From Thermoplasmata archaeon (GTDB taxonomy: Archaea; Thermoplasmatota; Thermoplasmata; Thermoplasmatales; GCA-001856825), in assembly GCA_021792255.1 (NCBI GenBank), contig JAJYUZ010000003.1:263405-327404 (forward strand): a DNA stretch of 64,000 nucleotides. Direction: 5' to 3'. A model generated the notes under the pieces. The model had not been told where the DNA came from. It saw only the letters and a list, made by a program, of their open reading frames with translations, and did no database searches. Below, piece after piece: positions 42,558 through 50,884 of this stretch (position 1 is its first letter; every line of letters begins with the position of its first letter). A program made the position numbers and the translations under genes.

Positions 42558-44450
42558 ATGAAGATACTGCAGCTGGACGTTGAAAACATGACTTATGAGC
42601 TGTTAGAGCCGGAGGCGAGCGTTTACGACGAAAGCGAGGAGAAGAAGTATTCTATCGACGAAGCTGTGGTAATGTTGATTTCCGTTGAAAAGGGAGACAA
42701 TGAAGTAGTGGCAAGAGAGGCTATAGAGGACACTACTACTTTCATGGAGAGACAAAAAAGGAAGTTACTGCTCATTTATCCCTTCGCACACCTCAGTAGA
42801 AACCTCGCTCCGCCAAGGGAAGCAATGAGACTTTTGGAATTGATGCAGAAAATCGGGTCTGAGAAAGTTGAGGTAAAGAAAGCTCCATTTGGGTGGAATA
42901 AGAAATGGAGCATCGGAATTAAGGGTCATCCTCTCGCCGAACAATTGAAGAATTACGGGGGGACAGATCTGGAAGTAGCCATCTCAAAAGAGACACAGAG
43001 AGAGATTGTCAAGGGAGGGATCTCTGATGCGATAAAGCAAGAAGAGAAAGTCAAATCTACGTGGTATATCTTGACCGCGGAAGGGGAGCTGATTCCGAGA
43101 TCGGACTATAGGGAGAATGGGCATGAGAATCTTAAAAAATTTGCAGATTATGAAATAACAAAGGTCAGAACTTATCAGCAGGTTCCACCACACATAAAGC
43201 TGATGCAAAAGCTGCAACTTGTTGACTACGAGCCAGGGTCAGATCAAGGAAATATGCGTTTCTACCCTAATGGAAGATTGGTAAAGAGTCTTCTCGAGAG
43301 GTACGTTACCGAGAGAGCATTAAAATATGGTGCAATCGAGGTGGAAACGCCCATAATGTACGACTATGAACACCCCGCTCTCAAGGAGTACTTGAACAGA
43401 TTTCCTTCAAGGCACTACACCGTGAGATCCGACGACAAAGAGTTCTTCCTCAGATTTTCTGCGGATTTTGGACAGTTCCTCCTAATGAGTGATGCGACCA
43501 TATCCTACAAGCAGCTACCATTTAGGTTCTACGAAATGACAAGATATAGTTTCAGGAGAGAACTCAGCGGTGAGCTCACCGGACTGAAGAGATTGAGGGC
43601 ATTCACAATGCCCGATATGCACACGATGTGCGCTGACATCGAGCAAGCGAAGGATGAGTTCAAGAAACAATTCGATTTTTGTGTATCAGTGCTCGATGAG
43701 ATTGGCATAAAGCGAGGTTCGTATGAAGCAGCTATAAGGTGCACAGACGAATTCTGGAGAGATCACAATGAATTCATCAAGTATTTGGTTGGAACGTTCG
43801 GTAGACCAGTGCTCGTGGAGATGTGGAACTTTAGGTATGCCTATTTTGATCCTAAGTTCGAATTTAACATAATTGATTCTATGGGCAAAGCTACCGCACT
43901 GTCTACTGTCCAGATGGATCACGAGAATGGAGAGAGATATAAAATGACCTATGTGGATGCGAACAGTAATAGGCAGTTCCCAATAATACTCCACGATTCG
44001 CCGAGCGGAGCAATCGAGAGGGTTATCTATGCGTTACTCGAACAGGCGGCCGAGATGGAAAAGGAGGGTAAGATTCCATCTCTACCACTCTGGCTCTCCC
44101 CTACCCAAGTGCGACTCATTCCCCTCGGTGAAAGACACACGGAAAAGTGTATCGAAATCTCCAATTCAATGAGCAAAAGCGGTATCAGAGTGGATGTAGA
44201 TGATACCGATGCGTCGCTCAATAAGAAAGTGAGGAATGCAGAACAGAGTTGGGTGCCATACGTATGTGTTATTGGTGATAGAGAACTGGAGTCAGGTAGG
44301 CTCACCGTAAGGATTAGGGGTAAAGCGAGCCAGTTTGAGATGTCGACGGAAGAGTTGGTGAATGGTATTCTAGGGATAGTCAAACAAATGCCAAATGGAA
44401 CACTGTCACTTTCAATGATGCTTTCCCGGAGACCGACCTTCAGGGGATAA
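42558..44450 (+). CDS. thrS: Threonyl-tRNA synthetase, archaeal type
   Basis: 630 residues. It charges tRNA-Thr. The N-terminal ~140 residues are the archaeal D-aminoacyl-deacylase-like editing domain (LLIYPFAHLSRNLAPP), which removes mischarged serine. The class II core has motif 2 RYSFRRELSGELTGLKRLR, MPDMHTMCAD with zinc-site residues, and motif 3 GAIERVIYALLEQ; the C-terminal anticodon-binding domain ends the protein. Domain order and length match complete archaeal ThrRS. Its presence with an intact editing domain supports the archaeal assignment. TATA-like TATCCTTTTTA lies about 26 bp upstream of ATG 42558. Confidence 0.95.
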   Translation: MKILQLDVENMTYELLEPEASVYDESEEKKYSIDEAVVMLISVEKGDNEVVAREAIEDTTTFMERQKRKLLLIYPFAHLSRNLAPPREAMRLLELMQKIGSEKVEVKKAPFGWNKKWSIGIKGHPLAEQLKNYGGTDLEVAISKETQREIVKGGISDAIKQEEKVKSTWYILTAEGELIPRSDYRENGHENLKKFADYEITKVRTYQQVPPHIKLMQKLQLVDYEPGSDQGNMRFYPNGRLVKSLLERYVTERALKYGAIEVETPIMYDYEHPALKEYLNRFPSRHYTVRSDDKEFFLRFSADFGQFLLMSDATISYKQLPFRFYEMTRYSFRRELSGELTGLKRLRAFTMPDMHTMCADIEQAKDEFKKQFDFCVSVLDEIGIKRGSYEAAIRCTDEFWRDHNEFIKYLVGTFGRPVLVEMWNFRYAYFDPKFEFNIIDSMGKATALSTVQMDHENGERYKMTYVDANSNRQFPIILHDSPSGAIERVIYALLEQAAEMEKEGKIPSLPLWLSPTQVRLIPLGERHTEKCIEISNSMSKSGIRVDVDDTDASLNKKVRNAEQSWVPYVCVIGDRELESGRLTVRIRGKASQFEMSTEELVNGILGIVKQMPNGTLSLSMMLSRRPTFRG

Positions 44451-44590
44451 CAGAACTTATTCCAAGATATCCCAATAGAGAATTGACCTACAGAAGCATA
44501 AATTCTTTAAATAGCTAAATTATTTGTTTTTGAGATGGTCTTACGACTATAGAACAAATTCTCGGCGACAAAAATGATAGAGAAGGAGAA

Positions 44591-44938
44591 TTGCTTGAAG
44601 AACTGAAAAAGATCAGAACCCTGCTGGAACCAAAACCAGCTGCCCCGCCTCCCAAAGGATTCGTGAAGGAGTTCAAGGCGTTCCTGGATCAGTACAAAGT
44701 TATGGGAATGGCAGTCGCTTTCATACTTGGTCTGTATTTAGGAATACTAATTCAGGCTCTGGTCACGGATCTGATTATGCCTTTTATCGACCTGCTGATG
44801 CCCGGCGTAGCGTGGCAGACCATACATTTTGGTCCCTTCCTTGTGGGACAATTTTTGGGAGCCTTGGTGACCTTCATAATAATTGCATTGGTGATATTCC
44901 TGATGGTCAAGATGACCACAAAGGCTGGAATAAAGTAG
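44591..44938 (+). CDS. mscL: MscL-like large-conductance mechanosensitive channel
   Basis: 115 residues. A hydrophilic N-terminal segment with a PKPAAPPPKG linker precedes two membrane helices, the first with MGMAVAFILGLYLGILIQALVTDL in place of the MscL VxDLAVGVIIGxAFGxIVxSLVxD consensus, and LIMPFIDLL. MscL opens under osmotic downshock to release solutes. The C-terminal bundle of bacterial MscL is short or missing. The start is unclear; TTG 44591 follows GAAGGAGA closely, and no ATG is available. Moderately sure of the family. Confidence 0.75.
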   Translation: MLEELKKIRTLLEPKPAAPPPKGFVKEFKAFLDQYKVMGMAVAFILGLYLGILIQALVTDLIMPFIDLLMPGVAWQTIHFGPFLVGQFLGALVTFIIIALVIFLMVKMTTKAGIK

Positions 44939-45007
44939 TTGCCCAGTCTTTTAGTTTGGTACAGGGACTTGACTCAATAGTCAGGGGTATGAGCTGAAGT
45001 TATGGTT

Positions 45008-45020
45008 ATTTATATATATT
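45008..45020 (+). promoter_or_regulatory. TATA element for the YceI gene
   Basis: TTTATATATATTA is centred 26 bp before ATG 45040. It excludes the upstream in-frame ATG at 45025 as a practical start and predicts a leaderless mRNA. Confidence 0.6.
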
Positions 45021-45039
45021 AAGTATGCATATCGTACTT

Positions 45040-45579
45040 ATGGAAGCAACCGAAAATTCCAACAAATGGAGCATTGACAAATCACACAGCAACCTAGAGT
45101 TCTCTGTAAGACACATGATGATTTCCAACGTGAGGGGCCGGTTTAAGTCCTTTAGCGGAGATGTGAACCTAGACCTAGATAACACAGCAGATTCTAATGT
45201 CAAACTTGATATAGATGCTGGTTCGATATTTACCAACGAGGAAGACAGAGATAAACATCTCAAGTCTCCTGACTTCCTTCACATTGAGAAGTTTCCCCTT
45301 GTAAAGTTCGAAAGTGCAAAGATAATAAAGGTAGGAAATCAGCTAGATATAGAGGGAAAGCTCACCATCAAGGATGTCACTAAGGACGTGTCCATCTCTG
45401 GAGAGCTTCAGGGACCGATCAAGGATCCTTATGGTAAGAAAAGAATAGGATTCGATGGTGGAACAACCATAGTCAGAAAGGACTACGGATTGACCTGGAA
45501 TATGATGCTTGAGGGTGGAGGCATTTTGGTGGGAGACAACGTGAAAATAGACATTCACATGGAGCTAACCTCTCCATAA
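45040..45579 (+). CDS. YceI-family lipid/isoprenoid-binding protein
   Basis: 179 residues: KWSIDKSHSNLEFSVRHMMI, the FxGDVNLDL barrel repeat, LKSPDFLHIEKFPLVKFES and the WNMMLEGGGILVGDNVKIDI ending typical of YceI lipocalin-like barrels that bind polyprenoids or fatty amides. No signal peptide, so it is cytoplasmic here, unlike most bacterial members. A UbiD-type decarboxylase gene begins 67 bp downstream; an isoprenoid-quinone link is possible but not shown. Confidence 0.92.
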   Translation: MEATENSNKWSIDKSHSNLEFSVRHMMISNVRGRFKSFSGDVNLDLDNTADSNVKLDIDAGSIFTNEEDRDKHLKSPDFLHIEKFPLVKFESAKIIKVGNQLDIEGKLTIKDVTKDVSISGELQGPIKDPYGKKRIGFDGGTTIVRKDYGLTWNMMLEGGGILVGDNVKIDIHMELTSP

Positions 45580-45646
45580 TTTCTTTATTTTTGACGAACA
45601 ATATAATCAACTGAATCGATCGAAGTTCGGGTTGCGTAAAGTTTAA

Positions 45647-47302
45647 TTGTGGCTTGAATTAAGTCACCTATTGAATATCAAACGTGACGCCTTCTCGATT
45701 CGATCCTTCTTAGAGGAACTTCGGAAAAGTCGACCCGAGGAGATCTTTGAGGTTGATACCAAGGTGAGGGTGGATTTTGAACCCACTGCTTATTATTTGA
45801 ACCTTAGTAAGAGTAACCCTGTAATATTATTCAATAAAGTGGATGGCTTTCATAACTTCTCTCTCGTGACGAACATTTTTGGCAGCGAAGAGAGACTCGC
45901 TACGGTGGCAGGATTAAACTCCATAAGTGAGGTCGTGGAGCGATGGTCTTCCATCGCAAATAGCGAACCAAATGAGGCTTTACTCGTTTCAGAGGAGACC
46001 ACACCTTTTATTTCTAAGATCACTGGAGAAGACCTAAATCTGTCCGATCTGCCGGTACCCTCGCATTACGAATTAGACGGGTCGAAGAAAGGATTTAGCA
46101 GATACATAACTTCTGGTCTGACTACCACTATAGATCCTGAGAATCAGTCCACCATCAACTTAAGTTTTTCAAGGATTCAACCATTTGAAAGAGACAAATT
46201 TGCATTTGATGCTGGGAGCCGGGGACACCTTTGGAAGCATCTAAGCGTATCCAGAGAGGCTGGAGAAAGGTTGAAAATGACAATACTTATTGGACCGAAC
46301 CCCATATTCTATCTCTTAGCGGCATCATTCATTGATAATGAATACGTTAAGGCTAACAAATTCTTTAACGTCAAATTCTCAAAAGGATATCTGAATAAAA
46401 TCCCAATACCATCTGACACAGAGATCGCAATCGAAGCGGAATTTTTGCCTAACGAGACTTTTGATGAAGGCCCTTTTGCAGAGTATGTGGGTTATATGGG
46501 GTATGACTCAACGAGGTTCGTGGCTAAGGTCAGGTCTATCCTAATGAAGAGGAATCCAATCTATTATGACATTCAGCCGTCCAATTCAAGCGAACACGTT
46601 AATCTGTTTTCCGTGCCCAGATCGTCTCTTGTCATGAAATCGGTAAGAGAAGCACTTCCCAAGGACCCTATCTACGAAGTAAAGTGGCCTCACTATGGCG
46701 GAAGGTTCATGTCATTTGGCTACGTGGATCACGCTGAATCTGGGCTAGCAAAACAGCTTGGAATAACGATTCTTGGACTCGACCCACTCTGGAACAAAAT
46801 TGTCTTTATTAATGAAGGGAAGACTGAATTGACTCTCGAAAATGCTCTGACCAACCTAGCTCAGTTGACCGAATTCTCAGAGAATCACATCGCAAAAATA
46901 TCTAACACTTTCATCATAAGTTCTGATCCAACTCGAAACGAACTCGGCAATTCTGGGAAAATTGTATTTGTGACCGAAGGAAAATCCACCAGAGTTGAGA
47001 GGGAAGTGAAGAGAGATATCGTAAAACTTAAGACGAAACAGGGTAACGTTTTGATCTCCCACGATTACACTGATGATCAAAAGGTAAATGTGATAGTCTC
47101 GCAAGATATTGACTTAAAGGATCTAGATCAGATTGGTTGGGCTATATCTACTCGCCTGAACCCAGATACAGATATCAACATAGAAAAAAATAAAATTACT
47201 TTTTTGGCCACGAGAAAAGTTCCGCCAGTCGCTCGTGTGCCTAAAAGTGTTAAAGAAAAAGTCGATAGAAAAATGGCTTTACTTCGTGACAGAATCCATT
47301 GA
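45647..47302 (+). CDS. UbiD-family decarboxylase
   Basis: 551 residues. UbiD features: RSFLEELRKSRPEEIFEVD at the N-terminus, GFSRYITSGLTTTIDPE, the prFMN/metal-binding region with the EGPFAEYVGYMGYD motif and IYYDIQPSNSSEHVNL. UbiD enzymes need prenylated FMN made by UbiX; no ubiX is in this window. Substrate may be a 4-hydroxybenzoate-type, phenylacrylic or prenyl-acid compound. Starts at TTG 45647; no ATG is suitably placed. It converges on the permease gene with a 24-bp overlap of 3' ends. Confidence 0.88.
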   Translation: MWLELSHLLNIKRDAFSIRSFLEELRKSRPEEIFEVDTKVRVDFEPTAYYLNLSKSNPVILFNKVDGFHNFSLVTNIFGSEERLATVAGLNSISEVVERWSSIANSEPNEALLVSEETTPFISKITGEDLNLSDLPVPSHYELDGSKKGFSRYITSGLTTTIDPENQSTINLSFSRIQPFERDKFAFDAGSRGHLWKHLSVSREAGERLKMTILIGPNPIFYLLAASFIDNEYVKANKFFNVKFSKGYLNKIPIPSDTEIAIEAEFLPNETFDEGPFAEYVGYMGYDSTRFVAKVRSILMKRNPIYYDIQPSNSSEHVNLFSVPRSSLVMKSVREALPKDPIYEVKWPHYGGRFMSFGYVDHAESGLAKQLGITILGLDPLWNKIVFINEGKTELTLENALTNLAQLTEFSENHIAKISNTFIISSDPTRNELGNSGKIVFVTEGKSTRVEREVKRDIVKLKTKQGNVLISHDYTDDQKVNVIVSQDIDLKDLDQIGWAISTRLNPDTDINIEKNKITFLATRKVPPVARVPKSVKEKVDRKMALLRDRIH

Positions 47303-48688
47303 CATTCCTACAGATCCCGTATTTTTCAATTCCTTGAGCCTCTTCCTCTTGACGTACATTACAATGAACGTCGCAGCAGACCAGACTATAAATGTGCCAG
47401 TTCCTATCACCACCGGGGTGCTCAGACCAATGAATGTAGATCCGAGGATGAAAACGAATATGGCAATAGAGACGACACTGAGCGCAATGTTCTTCACTCC
47501 GTATCTGCCCACGAATTTCTTGTTTATGGAGGGGAATGCTGAGTTTATGATTATATGTACGAAAAGCGTTCCAAGTGTTGCCCCGATAGCAGCCATTATG
47601 AATGCAGTGAACCCACCTAGAATTTCTGCGCCTAAGGAGGAAATTATGAATGCTGAAATTGTTATGACCCCAGCGGAAATATAGGGTGTCAGTCTCTTGC
47701 TGTGCGTTTTTGACAGTGCCTTGGGTGCTAAACCATCCCTCCCCATAGTCATGAGGACTCTTGATGTGGCATTGGTCAGGACGACTAGTCCAGTTAGCAA
47801 GCTGTTAATGAAGAGTACTGTAATGACTATGGCAGCACCGACTCCTAGGTAACTACCCATTATCGTTATACCGGGAACTAGAGCGCCAGCATAGCTAGCC
47901 ATGTTGGCTGGTCCGTACGCAACGGTGAAAACATAAGAAGCAAAGACGTAGAATATGCCCAGTATGATTACTGAATAGATTACCGACTTGCTTATGGATT
48001 CTTTTGGTTTCTTGGTTTCCTCACCCAATGGAGTGGATGCGCCGAACCCAGCAAATGCAGTATACATCAGCAAAACACCTAGCGCCACTCCCGTAATTCC
48101 ATTTGAGGAGTATTTGAGGGTAAATACCGATGGATTGTTGAGTGAAGGATGGGATATCAGGACGTAAAGTCCCATCACCACTATTACTGCAATCTCAATG
48201 AAAGCCATTATCATCGTGTACGAGGTTGAAATCTTGATTCCTCTGATCGATACAAAGAACCCATATGCCAGCGAGACTCCCAGCAGAGGAACCACGAATA
48301 TGGATGAGATGTTGATGTTGAAGACGTAAGAAAGTGCGGCAGGAACGAATACGGCTATACTAAGTGCTACAAATGCGATGGCCATTATTTGATAGAAGAT
48401 GTACATATAGCCTGCGAACAGTGCAACAGAAGGTCCATGCCCTGCCTTGACGTACTCATAATATCCACCAGATCCTGATACCTTTTGGGAAATTCTGCTT
48501 ATTATGAATCCGTTTAGCAGGACGATCAAGAAGGCCAAAAGAGCGGCAAGTGGAAGTGCACCTAGCGCAAACAAAGCAGCGCCGGTAAACGTTGCTACGG
48601 CAGCTCCCGCTGGTGCTGCACTTGCGACTCCCTGAAGCAAAGCATTCCTGAATCCGATTGCGTCAGAATGGAGCTTAGACTGATACAT
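47279..48688 (-). CDS. APC-superfamily amino acid permease
   Basis: 469 residues, twelve membrane helices. TM1 region GVASAAPAGAAVATFTGAAL and GSGGYYEYVKAGHGPSVALF are typical of the APC/amino-acid-polyamine transporters; GFGASTPLGEETKKPKESISKS is the conserved TM6-loop. It likely imports amino acids by proton symport. ATG 48688 has AGGTGATCT six bases upstream. The nearby HTH-ACT regulator (49082-49591) may control it. Tail-to-tail overlap with ubiD. Confidence 0.92.
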   Translation of the reverse strand: MYQSKLHSDAIGFRNALLQGVASAAPAGAAVATFTGAALFALGALPLAALLAFLIVLLNGFIISRISQKVSGSGGYYEYVKAGHGPSVALFAGYMYIFYQIMAIAFVALSIAVFVPAALSYVFNINISSIFVVPLLGVSLAYGFFVSIRGIKISTSYTMIMAFIEIAVIVVMGLYVLISHPSLNNPSVFTLKYSSNGITGVALGVLLMYTAFAGFGASTPLGEETKKPKESISKSVIYSVIILGIFYVFASYVFTVAYGPANMASYAGALVPGITIMGSYLGVGAAIVITVLFINSLLTGLVVLTNATSRVLMTMGRDGLAPKALSKTHSKRLTPYISAGVITISAFIISSLGAEILGGFTAFIMAAIGATLGTLFVHIIINSAFPSINKKFVGRYGVKNIALSVVSIAIFVFILGSTFIGLSTPVVIGTGTFIVWSAATFIVMYVKRKRLKELKNTGSVGMSMDSVTK

Positions 48689-49081
48689 CAGAGATCACCT
48701 GCCCTTCCGTCATCATAAGAGGCCGTCCTCCTAAGGTCATATTTATGCCATATTGCGATATTTCATACATTGTAGTTTTCATCTCAACTTCATGGTAGAA
48801 ATTCATACTATATTAACCTTTTTTGTTCAGACAGAAGTATTTGGAGAACGTACGTCGCTCGAGAATCCAGAATCAGAGAAGGCATGAATAGACTACAATG
48901 ACTTGGGATTTTCCAGTACGTACCTAATTATTGCGCACTAAGTAAGCAAGAAATGAACAATGGTCATGAGGGCCCGATCGGGTCAGAAACGTAACCTCAG
49001 TTCTGAATGGTGAGTCAATCACCTATTTTTCAAGAGTCGGTGAGGTCAGATGAAACTAGCTTGCTGGAAAAGCAAGATTCT
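48689..49081. other. Intergenic region with the permease promoter
   Basis: About 390 bp between two minus-strand genes. It holds the permease promoter (TATA-like CATAAATATG near 48735-48745) and a short hairpin at 49050-49066 that is listed separately. No gene recognised. Confidence 0.45.
49050..49066 (-). terminator. Hairpin just past the HTH-ACT stop
   Basis: CTTGCT-GGAAA-AGCAAG, 6-bp stem with a 5-nt loop, 16 bp after the stop of the HTH-ACT gene (minus strand). No strong poly-T follows, so a terminator role is only suggestive. Confidence 0.35.
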
Positions 49082-49591
49082 TCAGTATATGGTTACTCCC
49101 CTGATTTTGCTCGACTTCTTCAGCTCCGGAATAATCGACGCTGGAATTGGCGAATCCGTTATGATGTACAGCCTTGGATCACTCTCGAGATCTGGGTCGT
49201 CTCCAATCGCTTGCCTAATGCTCACCTTGTGTTTCCATAGAACTTCAGCTGTCTGATAGATGATTCCGTAATCTCTTGCGTCGTATGGTTCAATCACTAA
49301 TTCTCCGAATCCGAGAAATGGTGCTACTCTTCCCAAGTGGATTGTCGACTTTAGGTTCTGGAATATTTTTGAAAGTTTCTTGTCAGATTCTATATTTCCG
49401 ATTGCTGCCTTCACTGCCCTTAAGTCTACCTGGCATATCTTCGCAAGGGATCGTAGTTCTATCTCGATGTCATTGCACATTACTTTTTTATCCTCAACTC
49501 GTAACCCGTATTCCAAAATCTTGAGAACCACCAGTTTCTGAGAATGAAACTTTGAAAATTTCTGTTCAATCGTTTCAGTTAAGCTTATCAT
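49082..49591 (-). CDS. Predicted regulator of amino acid metabolism (HTH + ACT)
   Basis: 169 residues. An N-terminal winged-helix-like part (KLVVLKILEYGLRVEDKKVM, LRSLAKICQVDLRAVKAAI) and a C-terminal ACT-like domain (YQTAEVLWKHKVSIRQAIGD, RLYIITDSPIPASIIPELKK) give the layout of the archaeal COG2150-type regulators. ACT domains bind amino acids. It follows the permease promoter on the same strand and may control amino-acid uptake. Start ATG 49591; no clear Shine-Dalgarno, consistent with leaderless expression. Confidence 0.8.
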   Translation of the reverse strand: MISLTETIEQKFSKFHSQKLVVLKILEYGLRVEDKKVMCNDIEIELRSLAKICQVDLRAVKAAIGNIESDKKLSKIFQNLKSTIHLGRVAPFLGFGELVIEPYDARDYGIIYQTAEVLWKHKVSIRQAIGDDPDLESDPRLYIITDSPIPASIIPELKKSSKIRGVTIY

Positions 49592-49757
49592 CGATACCTA
49601 TCTGCTTGCAAATATTTGTTTTTTCTGATAGGTATGTCTCAACGGACTCCTAATCCGGGAACATGAGGTGTAAAAGTCGGACACGACCAATAAACATGGA
49701 TTCCATTTTGGAACCCGAAAAAATTAGCGGTGAGCACATACTTACCGCCCTACACTT

Positions 49758-49865
49758 TCACTTTTTCTTTTTTGGGGTGGTCTTCTTTGCACTCTTGCCT
49801 TTTCCTTTCTTTACGGTAGATTTTGCCTTTGAAGCCACCTTCTTTGTCATTTTTTTCTTTGGCAT
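49758..49865 (-). CDS. 35-residue lysine-rich basic protein
   Basis: The minus strand encodes MPKKKMTKKVASKAKSTVKK and then a further 15 residues ending TTPKKKK and stop: 17 lysines in 35 residues, with Ala, Ser, Thr and Pro making the rest, and no acidic residue. This composition is that of histone H1-like tails or nucleic-acid-binding basic peptides. An A-rich stretch (CTAAAGTAAAGTAAA) lies at promoter distance. The opposite strand reads as a Phe-rich nonsense frame and is rejected. Too short for automated callers; likely a DNA/RNA-binding or ribosome-associated peptide (inference). Confidence 0.55.
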   Translation of the reverse strand: MPKKKMTKKVASKAKSTVKKGKGKSAKKTTPKKKK

Positions 49866-50014
49866 CGAATTGAAATAGATTTTACTTTACTTTAGTTTTG
49901 TGCTTCATTTACAAGTGTCTATAGCGCTAGGGGCAAACCGTCGAAACCTCAGAACAAAATCTCACCAATGTGGAGGAGTTGGTATTTCTTTGCAAGAAAT
50001 ACTTTAAATCCAAA

Positions 50015-50095
50015 CGCGGGGAGGGGGAATCGAACCCCCGATCCCATAGGGAAACGGCTTAGCAGGCCGTCGCCTTACCGCTCGGCTATCCCCGC
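50015..50095 (-). tRNA. tRNA-Ser (anticodon GCT)
   Basis: Type II cloverleaf on the minus strand: acceptor GCGGGGA with complementary 3' end, anticodon arm ACGGC-CTGCTAA-GCCGT giving GCT, variable arm and T-arm GGGGG/CCCCC around GTTCGATTC. No CCA encoded. Its first ten bases overlap the end of the upstream CDS. Confidence 0.94.
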
Positions 50096-50310
50096 TGTAC
50101 CTTACCGTATTTATCTGACATCTCAGTAGCCAATTGTTCTAGAATCTCTTCGAGATCTTCTCCCTCCAGAACCAGCTCGTCCCCGTTTGAATAAGATATG
50201 ACTACCCTGAATGTTTCTCCATCGTGATAAACATCGACCTCTCCAAGTTTCTGCATCACAATCAATCGTGATAAATGCTCTATATTAACATTTTCTGTTC
50301 TCAATTTCAC
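50086..50310 (-). CDS. Small acidic hypothetical protein overlapping tRNA-Ser
   Basis: 74 residues: EVDVYHDGETFRVVISYSNG, a hairpin of strands, then a Glu/Leu-rich helix (DLEEILEQLATEMSDKYG). No family recognised. Its last codons and the TAG stop lie inside the 5' end of the tRNA-Ser gene (50086-50095), on the same strand, so one transcript could yield both. GTG 50310 is a leaderless start 24 bp from the shared TATA. Confidence 0.65.
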   Translation of the reverse strand: MKLRTENVNIEHLSRLIVMQKLGEVDVYHDGETFRVVISYSNGDELVLEGEDLEEILEQLATEMSDKYGKVQRG

Positions 50311-50329
50311 TCAGTTTGCTATATGAATC

Positions 50330-50338
50330 TTTATTTAT
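50330..50338. promoter_or_regulatory. Shared divergent TATA: 50310 and 50360 genes
   Basis: TTTATTTAT lies between start codons 50310 (minus) and 50360 (plus), which are 50 bp apart, 24 and 26 bp from the two starts. One element can serve two leaderless transcripts. Confidence 0.6.
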
Positions 50339-50359
50339 GCATTTGATTTCTTTATAGAG

Positions 50360-50884
50360 ATGGAAGGCTCTGATACTGAAGAGAGGAAAATATTCTACAG
50401 AGGCGTTTCTACTTCCGTTAAGGAACCCTACGTAAACGAATCTTTTGCGGGACTTTTGAGTGCATTGGAGTCTGATAAGAAGGAAGGACTAGTGAACATA
50501 GTTATATCTGACCGTGAAGTCGGGACGCTCAGGATAGAAGGTGGCAAGATATACCTCAATGAGATAGTAGACCAGACTCCCCAAGAGACAGAGCTTCTGA
50601 GAAAATATCCGGTCCATGGCAGAATTGCATTAAAGTCTTTAATGGAAAAGTATGTGGACACGGTCGCAGAAGACGCGATAGAGGATCTAGCCTTCCTGGA
50701 AGGAATAAAGAGTAGCCCCGACAAAAGGAGGGTGGATGATCAGCACTTCATTCTCCTTCTCTGGGACAGGTACTGGAATGTAACTTCAAGATTCAGAGGA
50801 GATGCCAGGGACGGGATTTACATTGTTTCCGAAAGGAATGTCTGGGACGAAAGAGACAATAATTCCTTCAACGTCAATGGCTAA
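50360..50884 (+). CDS. Conserved hypothetical protein
   Basis: 174 residues, soluble. A central mixed strand/helix segment (LVNIVISDREVGTLRIEGGK, IYLNEIVDQTPQETELL) recalls small regulatory domains that report on a gliding/DUF4388-type module, but the match is weak. The C-terminus is Arg/Asp/Asn-rich (RFRGDARDGIYIVSE). It ends 4 bp into the convergent HMG-CoA reductase 3' end. Function unknown. Confidence 0.6.
   Translation: MEGSDTEERKIFYRGVSTSVKEPYVNESFAGLLSALESDKKEGLVNIVISDREVGTLRIEGGKIYLNEIVDQTPQETELLRKYPVHGRIALKSLMEKYVDTVAEDAIEDLAFLEGIKSSPDKRRVDDQHFILLLWDRYWNVTSRFRGDARDGIYIVSERNVWDERDNNSFNVNG

Noticed and set aside
49663..49878. 71-codon Phe-rich frame
   Set aside because: It is the antisense of the Lys-rich peptide gene; AAA/AAG codons read backwards give the phenylalanines.
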